Source of the DNA: Thalassobaculum sp. OXR-137
GTDB taxonomy: Bacteria; Pseudomonadota; Alphaproteobacteria; Thalassobaculales; Thalassobaculaceae
DNA: 64,000 nucleotides
NCBI RefSeq assembly: GCF_034377285.1
Contig: NZ_CP139715.1
Coordinates: forward strand, 372,001-436,000
Reading direction: 5' to 3'
A program made the translations under genes and the position numbers. The notes below the pieces were generated by a model. That model was not told the origin of the DNA. It did no database searches and saw nothing but the letters and a program-made list of their open reading frames with translations. The stretch's first letter is position 1; each line of letters opens with the position of its first letter. Below are positions 50,840 through 59,647 of the stretch, in pieces.

Positions 50840-51465
50840 CGACGAGCTGGCGCACCGAACAGGAGGCGTTCTGGAGCGGGGCGTTCGGCGACGACTATGT
50901 CGACCGCAACCAGGGGGCGGCGCTGCTGGCCTCGCGCACCCATCTGTTCTCCAACGTCCTGAAGCGGGCCGGCGGGGTCGCCTCGGCGGTGGAGTTCGGC
51001 CCGAATGTCGGCATCAACCTGGTCGCCCTGCGCCACCTGCTGCCGCAGATCGCCCTGTCCGCCATCGAGATCAACGCCAAGGCGGTGGAGGTGCTGCGCA
51101 CCCTGCCCGACCTGACGGTGCATCACGGCTCGATCCTGGAGAAGCACCCGGTCGCGGTGAGCGAGCTCGCCTTCTGCTCCGGCGTGCTCATCCACATCAA
51201 CCCGGACGCCCTGCCGACGGTGTACGACAACCTCTACGCCGCCTCCTCGCGGCTGATCCTGCTGTCGGAGTACTACAACCCCAGCCCCACGGCGATCCCG
51301 TATCGCGGCCATCAGGACCGGCTGTTCAAGCGCGATTTCGCCGGCGAGATGATGGACCGCTTCCCCGACCTGCGCCTGGTGGACTACGGTTTCCAGTACC
51401 ACCGCGATCCGGCCTTCCCGGCCGACGACCTCACCTGGTTTCTTATGGAAAAGGCCGGCGCCTGA
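50836..51465 (+). CDS. Pseudaminic acid biosynthesis-associated methyltransferase
   Basis: The 209-residue SAM methyltransferase has VEFGPNVGINLVALRHLLPQ (SAM motif I) and FCSGVLIHINPDALPTVYDN, closely fitting the pseudaminic-acid-associated methylase family. It begins TEQEAFWSGAFGDDYVDRN. It may methylate Pse or a related sugar. Translationally coupled to the cytidylyltransferase (ATGA), with GGGAGG 8 nt upstream. Confidence 0.9.
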   Translation: MTTSWRTEQEAFWSGAFGDDYVDRNQGAALLASRTHLFSNVLKRAGGVASAVEFGPNVGINLVALRHLLPQIALSAIEINAKAVEVLRTLPDLTVHHGSILEKHPVAVSELAFCSGVLIHINPDALPTVYDNLYAASSRLILLSEYYNPSPTAIPYRGHQDRLFKRDFAGEMMDRFPDLRLVDYGFQYHRDPAFPADDLTWFLMEKAGA

Positions 51466-51486
51466 CTTCTCGGCGCCGGATACATC

Positions 51487-52248
51487 ATGCCCGATCTCCC
51501 GCTTCCCGAGCTGTCGCTCGCGCTGCTCGTCGCCTTCGCCTTTGCTGTCGGAGGTGGGGTCAAGGGCATCGTCGGCCTCGGCCTGCCGACCATCGTCATG
51601 GCGATCCTGGCCAACGTCGTCAGCCTGCGGACCGCCATCGGCATCCTGATCATCCCGCTGCTGATCTCCAATCTCTGGCAGATCGTCCAGGTCGGCGCGG
51701 TCGGCACTCTGGCGAAACGCTTCGGGCTGCTGAACGCCGCGGCGGCGGCCGGGCTGTGGATCGGAACGGAGATCCTGTTCTCGGTCGACCCGAAATGGAT
51801 GCAGGTGGCGCTCGGCTGCCTGCTGATCGCCAATGCCGGCATGCAGATGCTGGGCGGCATTCCGACCATCCCGCGCCGCCGTGAGTTCGCCCTGTCGGTG
51901 CCGGTCGGGCTGTTCTCGGGGATCATCGGCGGGATGACCGGCAGCCAGGGGATCGTGATCGCGGTCTATCTCGCCAGCCTGGAACTGACCCGCGACGAGT
52001 ATGTGCAGGGGGTGGGACTGTCGTTCTTCCTGACCGGCCTGGTCTGGGTCGTGGCGATCTGGGCCAATGGCGGCATCACGGTGGAGACCCTGCCGCTGTC
52101 GGCGGTGGCGCTGGTGGCGGCCCTGGCGGCCATGGCGATCGGCACCCGGATCCGCGGCCACCTGCCTCAGGCGCGGTTCCGCCAGGCGGTGTTCATCGTC
52201 ATGGCCCTGATGGGCGCCAACCTGATCCGCAAGGCGGTGTGGGGGTAA
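51487..52248 (+). CDS. TauE/SafE family sulfite/anion exporter-like permease
   Basis: A 253-residue membrane protein with eight hydrophobic segments; AVGGGVKGIVGLGLPTIVMA and FSGIIGGMTGSQGIVIAVYL are the two family repeat motifs. The substrate is unknown (sulfonates or other organic anions are typical). It follows the methylase by 21 nt and could be in the same transcript, ending before REP-like element 4. Confidence 0.9.
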   Translation: MPDLPLPELSLALLVAFAFAVGGGVKGIVGLGLPTIVMAILANVVSLRTAIGILIIPLLISNLWQIVQVGAVGTLAKRFGLLNAAAAAGLWIGTEILFSVDPKWMQVALGCLLIANAGMQMLGGIPTIPRRREFALSVPVGLFSGIIGGMTGSQGIVIAVYLASLELTRDEYVQGVGLSFFLTGLVWVVAIWANGGITVETLPLSAVALVAALAAMAIGTRIRGHLPQARFRQAVFIVMALMGANLIRKAVWG

Positions 52249-52267
52249 GCCCTATACGCCCACACCC

Positions 52268-52340
52268 GTCATCCCGAACTTGTTTCGGGACCTCAGGGGC
52301 CAATGTCCGAGATAAGGTCCCGAAACAAGTTCGGGATGAC
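52268..52340. repeat. REP-like inverted-repeat element 4 (perfect 26-bp arms)
   Basis: Arms at 52,268-52,293 and 52,315-52,340 are exact inverted copies (starting GTCATCCCGAACTTGTTTCG) around a 21-bp loop. Situated between the convergent TauE and dehydrogenase genes; likely also a bidirectional terminator. Confidence 0.95.
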
Positions 52341-52362
52341 AGTTTGGGGAAACGGAAGTGGT

Positions 52363-53361
52363 CTACCCCTCCCCCTCGAAGCAGATGTTCTCCAGCGGCT
52401 CGCCCTTCACGAAGCGGTCGAGCTGCTTGGCCACGAACATCCAGCGCCGGGTGGTCATCGGCTCGGTCCAGGCCGAGTTGTGCGGCGACAGGATCACGTT
52501 ATCCAGCTTCTGGAACGGGAACTTGGACGGCCAGGGGTTCGGGTCCTCCTTCGACGGGTAGACGTACCAGACGTCGATGATCCCGCCGCGGATCCGCTTG
52601 GACGACAGCGCCTCGTACAGGGCGGCCTCGTCGATCACCTCGCCGCGGCCGACATTGCAGATCACCGCGTCCGGCTTCATCGCTTTGAACTGGGCAGCGC
52701 CGATCATGCCGCGGGTCACGTCGTCCAGCGGCGCGCAGACGATGATGAAATCGCTCTCCGCGCAGAGCCGGTCGAGCCCGTCGTCCACCGTCCAGTACTG
52801 ATCGACCAGCTCGCCCTCGTCGCGGACCGTGCGGCTGACCGCCAGCACTGTCATGTCGAACGCCTTGCAGCGCCGGGCGACCTCGCGGCCGATATGGCCG
52901 TAGCCGACGATCCCGACCGTGCAGCCGCGCATCTCGCGGTGCATCGGGCCGGCGGAGATCGAGCGGCCGTTATAGGATTTCTCCACCATCATCGGATGGG
53001 TGTCGCGCATCAGCCCGGTCTGGAACTCCAGCATGCCGGCCAGGATGTGCTCGGCGATGGTGGTCTCGTGCTCATGGGTGTTGCAGAAGATCACGCCCTT
53101 GGGCAGTTCCGGCGGGGTGATCCAGTCATAGCCGGTGAACGGAATCTGGTAGAGCTTCAGCCGGTTGGTCTCCGGGAATGTCAGGCCGCCTCCGCCGCCC
53201 ACGATGATATCCGCGTCCTGCAGCAGTTCCTGCAGGCGCTCGGGCTCCTCGTCCTTGTCGCAGCAGATGAAGCGCAGGTCGGACTGGGTGTGCTCGGCCA
53301 GGAAGTCGGCGCGACGGATCGAGTTCTTGCCGGTCAGCAGAACGGTCGGCGTTTCGCTCAC
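52363..53361 (-). CDS. NAD-dependent D-2-hydroxyacid dehydrogenase
   Basis: The 332-residue protein has the Rossmann motif VGIVGYGHIGREVARRC, the Arg region NVGRGEVIDEAALYEAL, GGIIDVWYVYP, and the catalytic His in NVILSPHNSAW. These are typical of the D-2-hydroxyacid dehydrogenase family, though the acidic catalytic motif before the His departs from the usual pattern. Substrate unknown. GTG 53361 is preceded by GAGG at 7 nt. Divergent from ggt across two palindromes. Confidence 0.9.
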   Translation of the reverse strand: MSETPTVLLTGKNSIRRADFLAEHTQSDLRFICCDKDEEPERLQELLQDADIIVGGGGGLTFPETNRLKLYQIPFTGYDWITPPELPKGVIFCNTHEHETTIAEHILAGMLEFQTGLMRDTHPMMVEKSYNGRSISAGPMHREMRGCTVGIVGYGHIGREVARRCKAFDMTVLAVSRTVRDEGELVDQYWTVDDGLDRLCAESDFIIVCAPLDDVTRGMIGAAQFKAMKPDAVICNVGRGEVIDEAALYEALSSKRIRGGIIDVWYVYPSKEDPNPWPSKFPFQKLDNVILSPHNSAWTEPMTTRRWMFVAKQLDRFVKGEPLENICFEGEG

Positions 53362-53458
53362 GATGAACCTCGAGTGGAGTTTGCAGAACGGAGGGGGCGG
53401 ATGGGCGCCCCGGGCAGGCACGGCGGAAGGGAGCTTGTGTATCACGGGCCGCTTTGTC

Positions 53459-53573
53459 TAGAGCACGATCGGATCAGATCGGCCAGATCTGATCCGTGAA
53501 TCGTACTCTAAATACCTAAAGATAGAGCAAATTCACACGTTCGGATGTTTCCATCCGAACGTGATTTGCTCTA
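53459..53573. repeat. Two adjacent long palindromes upstream of ggt
   Basis: Palindrome one (53,459-53,510) has arms around GGATCAGATC/GATCTGATCC. Palindrome two (53,523-53,573) has arms TAGAGCAAAT/ATTTGCTCTA and CACGTTCGGATG/CATCCGAACGTG. Both start TAGAGCA and end in TCTA, so they are units of one repeat type, different from the CGTCATCCCGG elements. They fill most of the 277-bp divergent space. Confidence 0.85.
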
Positions 53574-53638
53574 GCCTTTGCCGGCTCCGCGCACCACTCC
53601 CCGCTGCCGGACGCTGCCCATTTCTGGAGGATCTCCGC

Positions 53639-55183
53639 ATGCCTGACGGTTTTGACCCGAACGCCGATTGGGTCGGCTTCGAACGCGGGCCCATGAAGCT
53701 GGGCGCCGTGGCCTGCGGCAACCCGGACGCGGCCGAGGCCGGCGTGGAGATCCTGGAGCGCGGCGGCAACGCCATCGACGCGGTGATCGCCACCGCCTTC
53801 GCCATGGGCGTGGTCGAGCCGCTGGACAGCGGCCTCGGCGCCGGCGGGTTCATGACCGTGCACCACGCGCGGACCAAGACGACGACCACCTTCGACTTCA
53901 TGGGCACCGCCCCGGTCACCGCCAAATACGAGCTGTTCCAGGCGGCCAATCCGCTGGGCGACTACACCGTGCTGGTCAAGGACAAGGCCAACGAGATCGG
54001 CCACCGCTCGGTCGCGGTCCCCGGCGCCGCCGCCGGCCTGTGCCGGGTGCTGGACACCTTCGGGCGCATGCCGCTGAAGTCGGTGATGGCGCCGGCGATC
54101 CGCATCGCCCATGAGGGCTTCAATGTCGCGCCGAAGGCCGCCCTGCGCATGTCCCGCAGCAAGGACATGCTGTCCTACATGCCGGCCACCGCGGCGATGC
54201 TGCTCAAGCAGGACGGCAGCCTGTTCGAGTCCGGCGACCGCATGGACATGTCGGAATACGGCGACAGTCTCGAGCTGATCGCCGACGAAGGGCCGCGCGT
54301 CTTCTATGAGGGCGAGCTGGGCGCCAAGATCATCGCCGAGATGGAGGCCCATGGCGGCTTCCTCACGGCCGACGACCTCGCCAGCTACCATGTCGTGCGC
54401 CGACCGGCCGCCGGCGGCATGTACCGAGGCCGTAGGATCGCGACCATGGGGCCGCCGTCGACCGGGTTCATGGTGGCCAAGGGCCTCGCCGCGCTCGATG
54501 CCGCCGGGGTGCCCGACGACGAGTACGGCCGCACCAAGGCGCTGGCCGAGGCCATGCTGGCGATGTTCAACGCGCGGCGCCGGGGCCTCGGAGATCCGGC
54601 CTTCGTGCCGTCGCCCATCGCGCCCGGTGGCGAGAGCACGGAGACCACCAGCCTCTGCGCCATGGATGCGATCGGCAACGCCGCCTGCATCACCTTCTCC
54701 AACAACAACCACTCCGCCGTGGTGGTGCCGGGGACCGGCATCCTGCTGAACAACCAGATGCGCCTGTTCCACGCCTGGGAGGGCAGCGCCAATTCGGTGG
54801 TCGGCGGCAAGCGGCCGGCGTCGTCGATGATGCCGACGCTGCTGTTCGAGGGTAACCGAGCCGCCATGGCGATCGGCGCGTCGGGCGCGACCCGCATCGT
54901 CACCGCGCTGATGCAGATCCTGTTCCACCATCTGGGCCGGGACATTCCGCTGGAAAAGGCGGTGCGCGAGGCACGGGTGCATGCCGAGGAGGACTCGATG
55001 ATGTGCGACCCGGACATCGCCGACACCGCCCGCGCGGTCGCCCGCGATCTAGGCCTGTCGCTGTCGGTGCAGCCGGTGCGCGACCCGATGATGGCGGTCT
55101 GCCAGACGATCTCGGTCGGTGCCGACGGCATGGCGGTCGCCGTCGGCGATCCCCGCGCGCGGGCGCAGGGTCGCGTGGTGTGA
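53639..55183 (+). CDS. Gamma-glutamyltransferase family protein
   Basis: The 514-residue protein has the GGT N-terminal block (VACGNPDAAEAGVEILERGG, NAIDAVIATAFAMGVVEPLD, SGLGAGGFMTVH) and the autoprocessing region STETTSLCAMDAIGNAACIT, whose Thr after Glu would become the new N-terminal nucleophile. FSNNNHSAVVVPGTGILLNN follows as in the family. No signal peptide is evident, so it is probably cytoplasmic and may use substrates other than glutathione. GGAGG precedes ATG 53639. Confidence 0.9.
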   Translation: MPDGFDPNADWVGFERGPMKLGAVACGNPDAAEAGVEILERGGNAIDAVIATAFAMGVVEPLDSGLGAGGFMTVHHARTKTTTTFDFMGTAPVTAKYELFQAANPLGDYTVLVKDKANEIGHRSVAVPGAAAGLCRVLDTFGRMPLKSVMAPAIRIAHEGFNVAPKAALRMSRSKDMLSYMPATAAMLLKQDGSLFESGDRMDMSEYGDSLELIADEGPRVFYEGELGAKIIAEMEAHGGFLTADDLASYHVVRRPAAGGMYRGRRIATMGPPSTGFMVAKGLAALDAAGVPDDEYGRTKALAEAMLAMFNARRRGLGDPAFVPSPIAPGGESTETTSLCAMDAIGNAACITFSNNNHSAVVVPGTGILLNNQMRLFHAWEGSANSVVGGKRPASSMMPTLLFEGNRAAMAIGASGATRIVTALMQILFHHLGRDIPLEKAVREARVHAEEDSMMCDPDIADTARAVARDLGLSLSVQPVRDPMMAVCQTISVGADGMAVAVGDPRARAQGRVV

Positions 55184-55202
55184 CGGCCCGAATTTCTTGA
55201 TA

Positions 55203-55317
55203 CGTCTTCCCGGCCTTGCGCCGGGACCGAGACGGACGCTTGCTGGAGCTTTGGAGACACATCGCCCGACGCTCCAGCGGCACCCACCCTGGGCCCCGGC
55301 ACAAGGCCGGGGAGACG
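55203..55317. repeat. REP-like inverted-repeat element 5
   Basis: Imperfect inverted pair CGTCTTCCCGGCCTTGCGCC and GGCACAAGGCCGGGGAGACG separated by about 65 bp, between ggt and the DUF35 gene. Confidence 0.75.
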
Positions 55318-55357
55318 AAACAATCAGAGAAAAAACCAACACACCGGAGGACCCCGA

Positions 55358-55756
55358 ATGCCCGACGCCAAGCCCGCCCCGGGCGGACCCGACGCCACCT
55401 ATTTCGCCTATCTGGAGGCCGGGGACTGGCGCATTCAGCGCTGCGGTTCCTGCGACACGCATATCTTCCAGCCGCGCGTCATGTGCCCGTCCTGCGGCGG
55501 CGAGGATCTCGCCTGGGTCGCGCCCAGCGGCAAGGGGACCGTCCATTCCACCACCGTCATCCGGCGCCGGCCGGAGAGCGGCGGCGACTATAATGTCTGC
55601 CTCGTCGACCTGGACGAGGGCGTACGGATGATGAGCCGGGTGGAGGGCGTGGACCCGACCGCGGTTTCCATCGGCATGCCGGTCGCCGCCCGTCTCGCCG
55701 AGCAGGACGGCCAGAAAGTCGTGGTGTTCGATCCGGAAAAGGGAGCTTCGGCATGA
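55358..55756 (+). CDS. DUF35 OB-fold protein with zinc ribbon
   Basis: The 132-residue protein has a rubredoxin-like zinc ribbon (Cys29, Cys32, Cys43, Cys46 in RCGSCD and MCPSCGGED) followed by an OB-fold (GTVHSTTVIRRRPESGGDY). DUF35 proteins form obligate complexes with thiolase-like partners and help bind acyl-CoA. Its stop overlaps the thiolase start (ATGA 55753-55756). Confidence 0.92.
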   Translation: MPDAKPAPGGPDATYFAYLEAGDWRIQRCGSCDTHIFQPRVMCPSCGGEDLAWVAPSGKGTVHSTTVIRRRPESGGDYNVCLVDLDEGVRMMSRVEGVDPTAVSIGMPVAARLAEQDGQKVVVFDPEKGASA

Positions 55757-56910
55757 CCTGGTCCCTGCGCGGCAAGACCGCCATCATCGGCGCCGCCACC
55801 GCCCATCTGGGCGAGGCCCCCGGCTTCAGCCACATGGAGATCGCCGCCGACGCCGCCCGCGCCGCCCTGGCCGATGCCGGACTGACGTTGAAGGACGTGG
55901 ACGGACTGTTCGCCGTCTCCATGCATTCGGTGTTCCCGGCCCTGACCTACGGCGAATATCTCGGCATCCAGCCGCGCTTCTCCGAGGCCACCATCGTCGG
56001 CGGCTCCTCGGCGGTGATCCAGATGCTGCACGCCGCCCTGGCCCTGGAGAACGGGCTGTGCGACGTGGCGCTCATCGTCTACGGCTCGAACCAGCGCACC
56101 GCGTCCGGCAAGCTGCATTCGCCGTCCGGGGCGGAGAACCTGCCCTACGAGAAGCCCTATGGCCTGCGCGCGCCGATCGCCGGCTACGCCATGTCGGCGG
56201 CCCGGCACATGCACGACTACGGCACCACCCGCGAACAACTCGCCGAGGTCGCCGTCGCCGCGCGGATGTGGGCCGGGATGAACGAGGAAGCGTTCATGCG
56301 CGATCCGCTGAGCGTGGACGACGTGCTCGGCTCCCGCATGGTCTGCGACCCGCTGACCGTGCGCGACTGCTGCCTGGTGACCGACGGCGGCGGCGCCATC
56401 GTCATGACAAGGGCCGACCGCGCCAAGGATCTGAAGAAGGCGCCCGTCCACCTGCTCGGCTGTGCCGGCGGGCATACCCACCGCCAGTATTCGATGATGC
56501 CGTCGCTCACCACCACCTCGGCCGTCCAGAGCGGGCGCGAGGCGTTCAAGATGGCCGGCCTCTCCCCGGCCGATGTGGACGTGGTGCAGGTCTACGACGC
56601 CTTCACCATCAACGCCGTCATGCTGCTGGAGGATCTGGGCTTCTGTCCCAAGGGCGAGGGCGGAGCCTTCGTCGGCGACGGGCGGCTGCGGCCGGGCGGC
56701 GCGCTGCCGTTCAACACCTATGGCGGCGGGCTGTCCTGCACCCATCCGGGCATGCTCGGCATCTTCACCACCATCGAGGCGGTGCGGCAGCTGCGCGGCG
56801 AATGCGGCGAACGGCAGATCGAGGGCGCCACCATCGGCCTCGCCCATGGCAATGGCGGCATGTTCGCCCATGAATCCACCGCCCTGCTTGGCACCGCGGC
56901 GGCCCTGTGA
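55753..56910 (+). CDS. Thiolase-like (SCP2-type) acyl-CoA protein lacking the nucleophilic Cys
   Basis: The 385-residue protein has thiolase fold motifs: VDGLFAVSMHSVFPALTYGE, VDVVQVYDAFTINAVMLLED, and the C-terminal GLAHGNGGMFAHESTALL with the oxyanion HGNGG. At the position of the nucleophilic cysteine (usually CASG or C-containing) it reads IVGGSSAVIQML, so Ser replaces Cys. It probably works with the DUF35 protein in a non-classical thiolytic or acyl-transfer reaction, as in benzylsuccinate-type pairs. Substrate unknown. Confidence 0.87.
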   Translation: MTWSLRGKTAIIGAATAHLGEAPGFSHMEIAADAARAALADAGLTLKDVDGLFAVSMHSVFPALTYGEYLGIQPRFSEATIVGGSSAVIQMLHAALALENGLCDVALIVYGSNQRTASGKLHSPSGAENLPYEKPYGLRAPIAGYAMSAARHMHDYGTTREQLAEVAVAARMWAGMNEEAFMRDPLSVDDVLGSRMVCDPLTVRDCCLVTDGGGAIVMTRADRAKDLKKAPVHLLGCAGGHTHRQYSMMPSLTTTSAVQSGREAFKMAGLSPADVDVVQVYDAFTINAVMLLEDLGFCPKGEGGAFVGDGRLRPGGALPFNTYGGGLSCTHPGMLGIFTTIEAVRQLRGECGERQIEGATIGLAHGNGGMFAHESTALLGTAAAL

Positions 56911-57422
56911 CGTCCCTCACCCTGATCCTGGGCGGTGCCCGGTCCGGCAAGTCGCGCCGGGCCGAGGCGCTCGCCCGGGAGAGCGGGCTCGAGGTCGTCT
57001 ATCTCGCCACCGCCGAGGCGATGGACGCGGAGATGGCCGAGCGCATCGTCCGCCACCGGGAAGACCGGGCGGCGGATGGCTGGCTGACGGTGGAGGAGCC
57101 GCTGGACCTCGCCGGGACGCTGGTCCGCGAGGCCCGTCCGGGGCGCGTTGTGCTGGTGGAGTGCCTGACCACCTGGCTGACCAATCTGATGGTGCACGAC
57201 CGGGACCTGGACGCGGCGACGGCCGACCTACTGGCCTGGTGTTCGGCGCCGACGGGTCCGTCGATCCTGGTTTCCAACGAGGTCGGCTTCGGCATCGTGC
57301 CGGAGCACAAGATGGCCCGCGACTTCCGCGACCACGCTGGCCGCCTGCACCAAAGGGTTGCCGAGCGCGCGGGTCGGGTGGACCTGGTGGTGGCGGGGAT
57401 TTCGATGGTGGTGAAGGGATGA
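56907..57422 (+). CDS. cobU: Adenosylcobinamide kinase / phosphate guanylyltransferase
   Basis: The 171-residue protein has the P-loop GGARSGKS (residues 9-16), the guanylylated-His region IVRHREDRA (His50), and VLVECLTTWLTNLM and SILVSNEVGFGIVPE. It phosphorylates adenosylcobinamide and loads GMP in cobalamin assembly. GTG 56907 overlaps the thiolase stop (GTGA). No other cob gene is nearby, so it is an isolated member. Confidence 0.95.
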   Translation: MTSLTLILGGARSGKSRRAEALARESGLEVVYLATAEAMDAEMAERIVRHREDRAADGWLTVEEPLDLAGTLVREARPGRVVLVECLTTWLTNLMVHDRDLDAATADLLAWCSAPTGPSILVSNEVGFGIVPEHKMARDFRDHAGRLHQRVAERAGRVDLVVAGISMVVKG

Positions 57423-57444
57423 CGCTCGCCCCCATCTTCCCATC

Positions 57445-57519
57445 CGTCATCCCGAACTCGCTTCGGGACCTCGCCAGCAGATGACCAAAGTGAGGTCCCG
57501 AAACGAGTTCGGGATGACG
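57445..57519. repeat. REP-like inverted-repeat element 6 (28-bp arms, one mismatch)
   Basis: Arms at 57,445-57,472 and 57,492-57,519 (CGTCATCCCGAACTCGCTTC and its complement) surround a 19-bp loop. Closely related to element 4. Located between cobU and leuC. Confidence 0.95.
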
Positions 57520-57611
57520 GGCATTGGGTTGGTACGGGTCCGAGCCCCTCACCACATCGATACCTCCATCACCCCCTTGCCCTCCCCCCGCTTCCGGCTA
57601 ATCTCCAGGCC

Positions 57612-59015
57612 ATGACCGAGCAGCTCACTCTCTTCGAAAAAATCTGGCGTTCCCACACCGTCACCGCCCGCGACGACGGGCAGGCGCTGCTGTGGATCGA
57701 CCGCCACCTGTGCCATGAAGGCTCGTTCCACGCCTTCGAGAAGCTGGCGATGAGCGGCCGCAAGGTGCGCCGCCCCGACCTCACCTTCTCCATCGCCGAC
57801 CATTACGTGCCGACGCGCAACCGCGAGGCCGGCCCGGACGAGCCGGAGATCGCCACCATGATCCGGCTGCTGGACGAGCACAGCCGGACCAACGGCATCC
57901 GCCAGTTCGGCCTGGGCGACCCCGAGCAGGGCATCGTCCATGTGGTCGGCCCCGAGCTCGGCCTCACCCAGCCCGGCATCGTGCTGGTCTGCGGCGACAG
58001 CCACACCTCCACCCATGGCGCCTTCGGGGCGCTGGCCTTCGGCATCGGGGCGTCGGAGGTGAGCCATGTGCTCGCCACCCAGACCCTGTGGCAGAAGCGG
58101 CCGCGCACCATGCGCATCACCGTCGACGGCACCCTGGGCAAGCATGTCACCGCGAAAGACCTGATCCTGTCCGTCATCGCCAAGATCGGCGCCGACGGGG
58201 CCGCCGGCCATGTCATCGAATATGCCGGCGCGGCGATCCGCGGCCTGTCGATGGAAGCGCGCATGACCGTCTGCAACATGTCGATCGAGGCCGGCGGCCG
58301 CGCCGGCATGATCGCGCCGGACGAGACCACGATCGCCTGGCTCAAGGGCCGGCGCTACATGCCGACGGGCAAGGACTGGGACGCGGCCGTCGCCTTCTGG
58401 CGGAGCCTGAAGACCGACGAGGGTGCCGTCTTCGACCGCGAAGTCACCCTGCATGCCGACGAGATCGCGCCGACCGTGACCTGGGGTACGTCGCCGGAAC
58501 ATGCCCTGCCGGTCACCGCCGCCGTGCCGGATCCGGCGGGCGAGGCCAATGAGGGGCGCCGGGCCACCTTCGAGAAGGCGGTCGATTACATGGGCCTGAC
58601 CCCCGGCGCGCCGCTGGACGGGCTGCGGGTGGACCGGGTCTTCATCGGCTCCTGCACCAACGCCCGCATCGAGGATTTGCGGGCGGCAGCCGCCATCCTG
58701 AAGGACCGCAGCACGAAGGTGCCGACCATGATCGTGCCCGGCTCCACCATGGTGAAGCACCAGGCCGAGCAGGAGGGCCTGGACCGGATCTTCACCGGCG
58801 CCGGCGCGGAGTGGCTGGAATCCGGCTGCTCCATGTGCGCGGCGACCAACGGCGACATGGTGCCGCCGGGCGAGCGTTGCGCGTCGACCACCAACCGCAA
58901 TTTCCGCGGCCGCCAGGGCCCCGGATCGCGCACCCACCTGATGAGCCCGGCCATGGCGGCCGCGGCCGCCGTCACCGGCACCATCACCGACGTGCGCAAG
59001 CTGGCGGAGGGCTAG
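57612..59015 (+). CDS. leuC: 3-isopropylmalate dehydratase large subunit
   Basis: The 467-residue protein has aconitase-family motifs: [35 protein letters not shown] with one Fe-S cysteine, and [20 protein letters not shown] with the other two. [13 protein letters not shown] is also conserved. It isomerises isopropylmalate in leucine synthesis and needs LeuD. leuD follows after 3 nt, so both are one operon; a [4Fe-4S] enzyme. Confidence 0.97.
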   Translation: MTEQLTLFEKIWRSHTVTARDDGQALLWIDRHLCHEGSFHAFEKLAMSGRKVRRPDLTFSIADHYVPTRNREAGPDEPEIATMIRLLDEHSRTNGIRQFGLGDPEQGIVHVVGPELGLTQPGIVLVCGDSHTSTHGAFGALAFGIGASEVSHVLATQTLWQKRPRTMRITVDGTLGKHVTAKDLILSVIAKIGADGAAGHVIEYAGAAIRGLSMEARMTVCNMSIEAGGRAGMIAPDETTIAWLKGRRYMPTGKDWDAAVAFWRSLKTDEGAVFDREVTLHADEIAPTVTWGTSPEHALPVTAAVPDPAGEANEGRRATFEKAVDYMGLTPGAPLDGLRVDRVFIGSCTNARIEDLRAAAAILKDRSTKVPTMIVPGSTMVKHQAEQEGLDRIFTGAGAEWLESGCSMCAATNGDMVPPGERCASTTNRNFRGRQGPGSRTHLMSPAMAAAAAVTGTITDVRKLAEG

Positions 59016-59018
59016 ACC

Positions 59019-59639
59019 ATGGAACCGTTCGGCAAGCTCGCCGCCACCGTCGTGCCCCTGCGGCTCGCCAATGTGGACACCGACCAGCTCCAGCCCGGCC
59101 GCTTCCTGCGCAAGCCGCGCTCGGACGGCTACGACAACTACCTGTTCCACGACCTGCGCCGGAACGAGGACGGCTCCATGCGGGAGGATTTCCCGCTGAA
59201 CCAGCCGCAATACCAGGGGGCGGAGATCCTGGTCGCCGACCGCAATTTCGGCGGCGGCTCGAGCCGGGAGGGTGCGGTCTACGCCCTCGCCGATGCCGGC
59301 TTCCGCTGCATCATCGCCGCCAGCTTCGGCGACATCTTCCGCTCCAACTGCGCCAAGAACGGTCTGCTGCCGGTCGAGCTGCCGATCGAAGCGATCGAGA
59401 AGATCTGGGAAATGGCCGAGGCCGACCCGTCGGCGCCGCTGACCGTCGATCTCGCCAGCCAGACCGTGCGGCTGGCCAACGATCCGGAGACCGTCGGCTT
59501 CGAGATCGACCCGTTCGTCAAGGAGTGCCTGATGGACGGCAAGGACGATATCGACCTGACCCTCGCCCATTCTCAAACCCTCTCGGCCTTCGAGCGTTCC
59601 TACGGCCAGGACTTCCCCTGGCGTACTCCAACAGGTTGA
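59019..59639 (+). CDS. leuD: 3-isopropylmalate dehydratase small subunit
   Basis: The 206-residue protein has ANVDTDQLQPGRFLRKPRS, GAEILVADRNFGGGSSREGA (aconitase swivel-domain Ser loop) and RCIIAASFGDIFRSNCAKNG, all typical of LeuD. Partner of LeuC. The following TerC gene begins 8 nt after its stop and may be transcribed with it. Confidence 0.97.
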   Translation: MEPFGKLAATVVPLRLANVDTDQLQPGRFLRKPRSDGYDNYLFHDLRRNEDGSMREDFPLNQPQYQGAEILVADRNFGGGSSREGAVYALADAGFRCIIAASFGDIFRSNCAKNGLLPVELPIEAIEKIWEMAEADPSAPLTVDLASQTVRLANDPETVGFEIDPFVKECLMDGKDDIDLTLAHSQTLSAFERSYGQDFPWRTPTG

Positions 59640-59647
59640 GCGTGATA

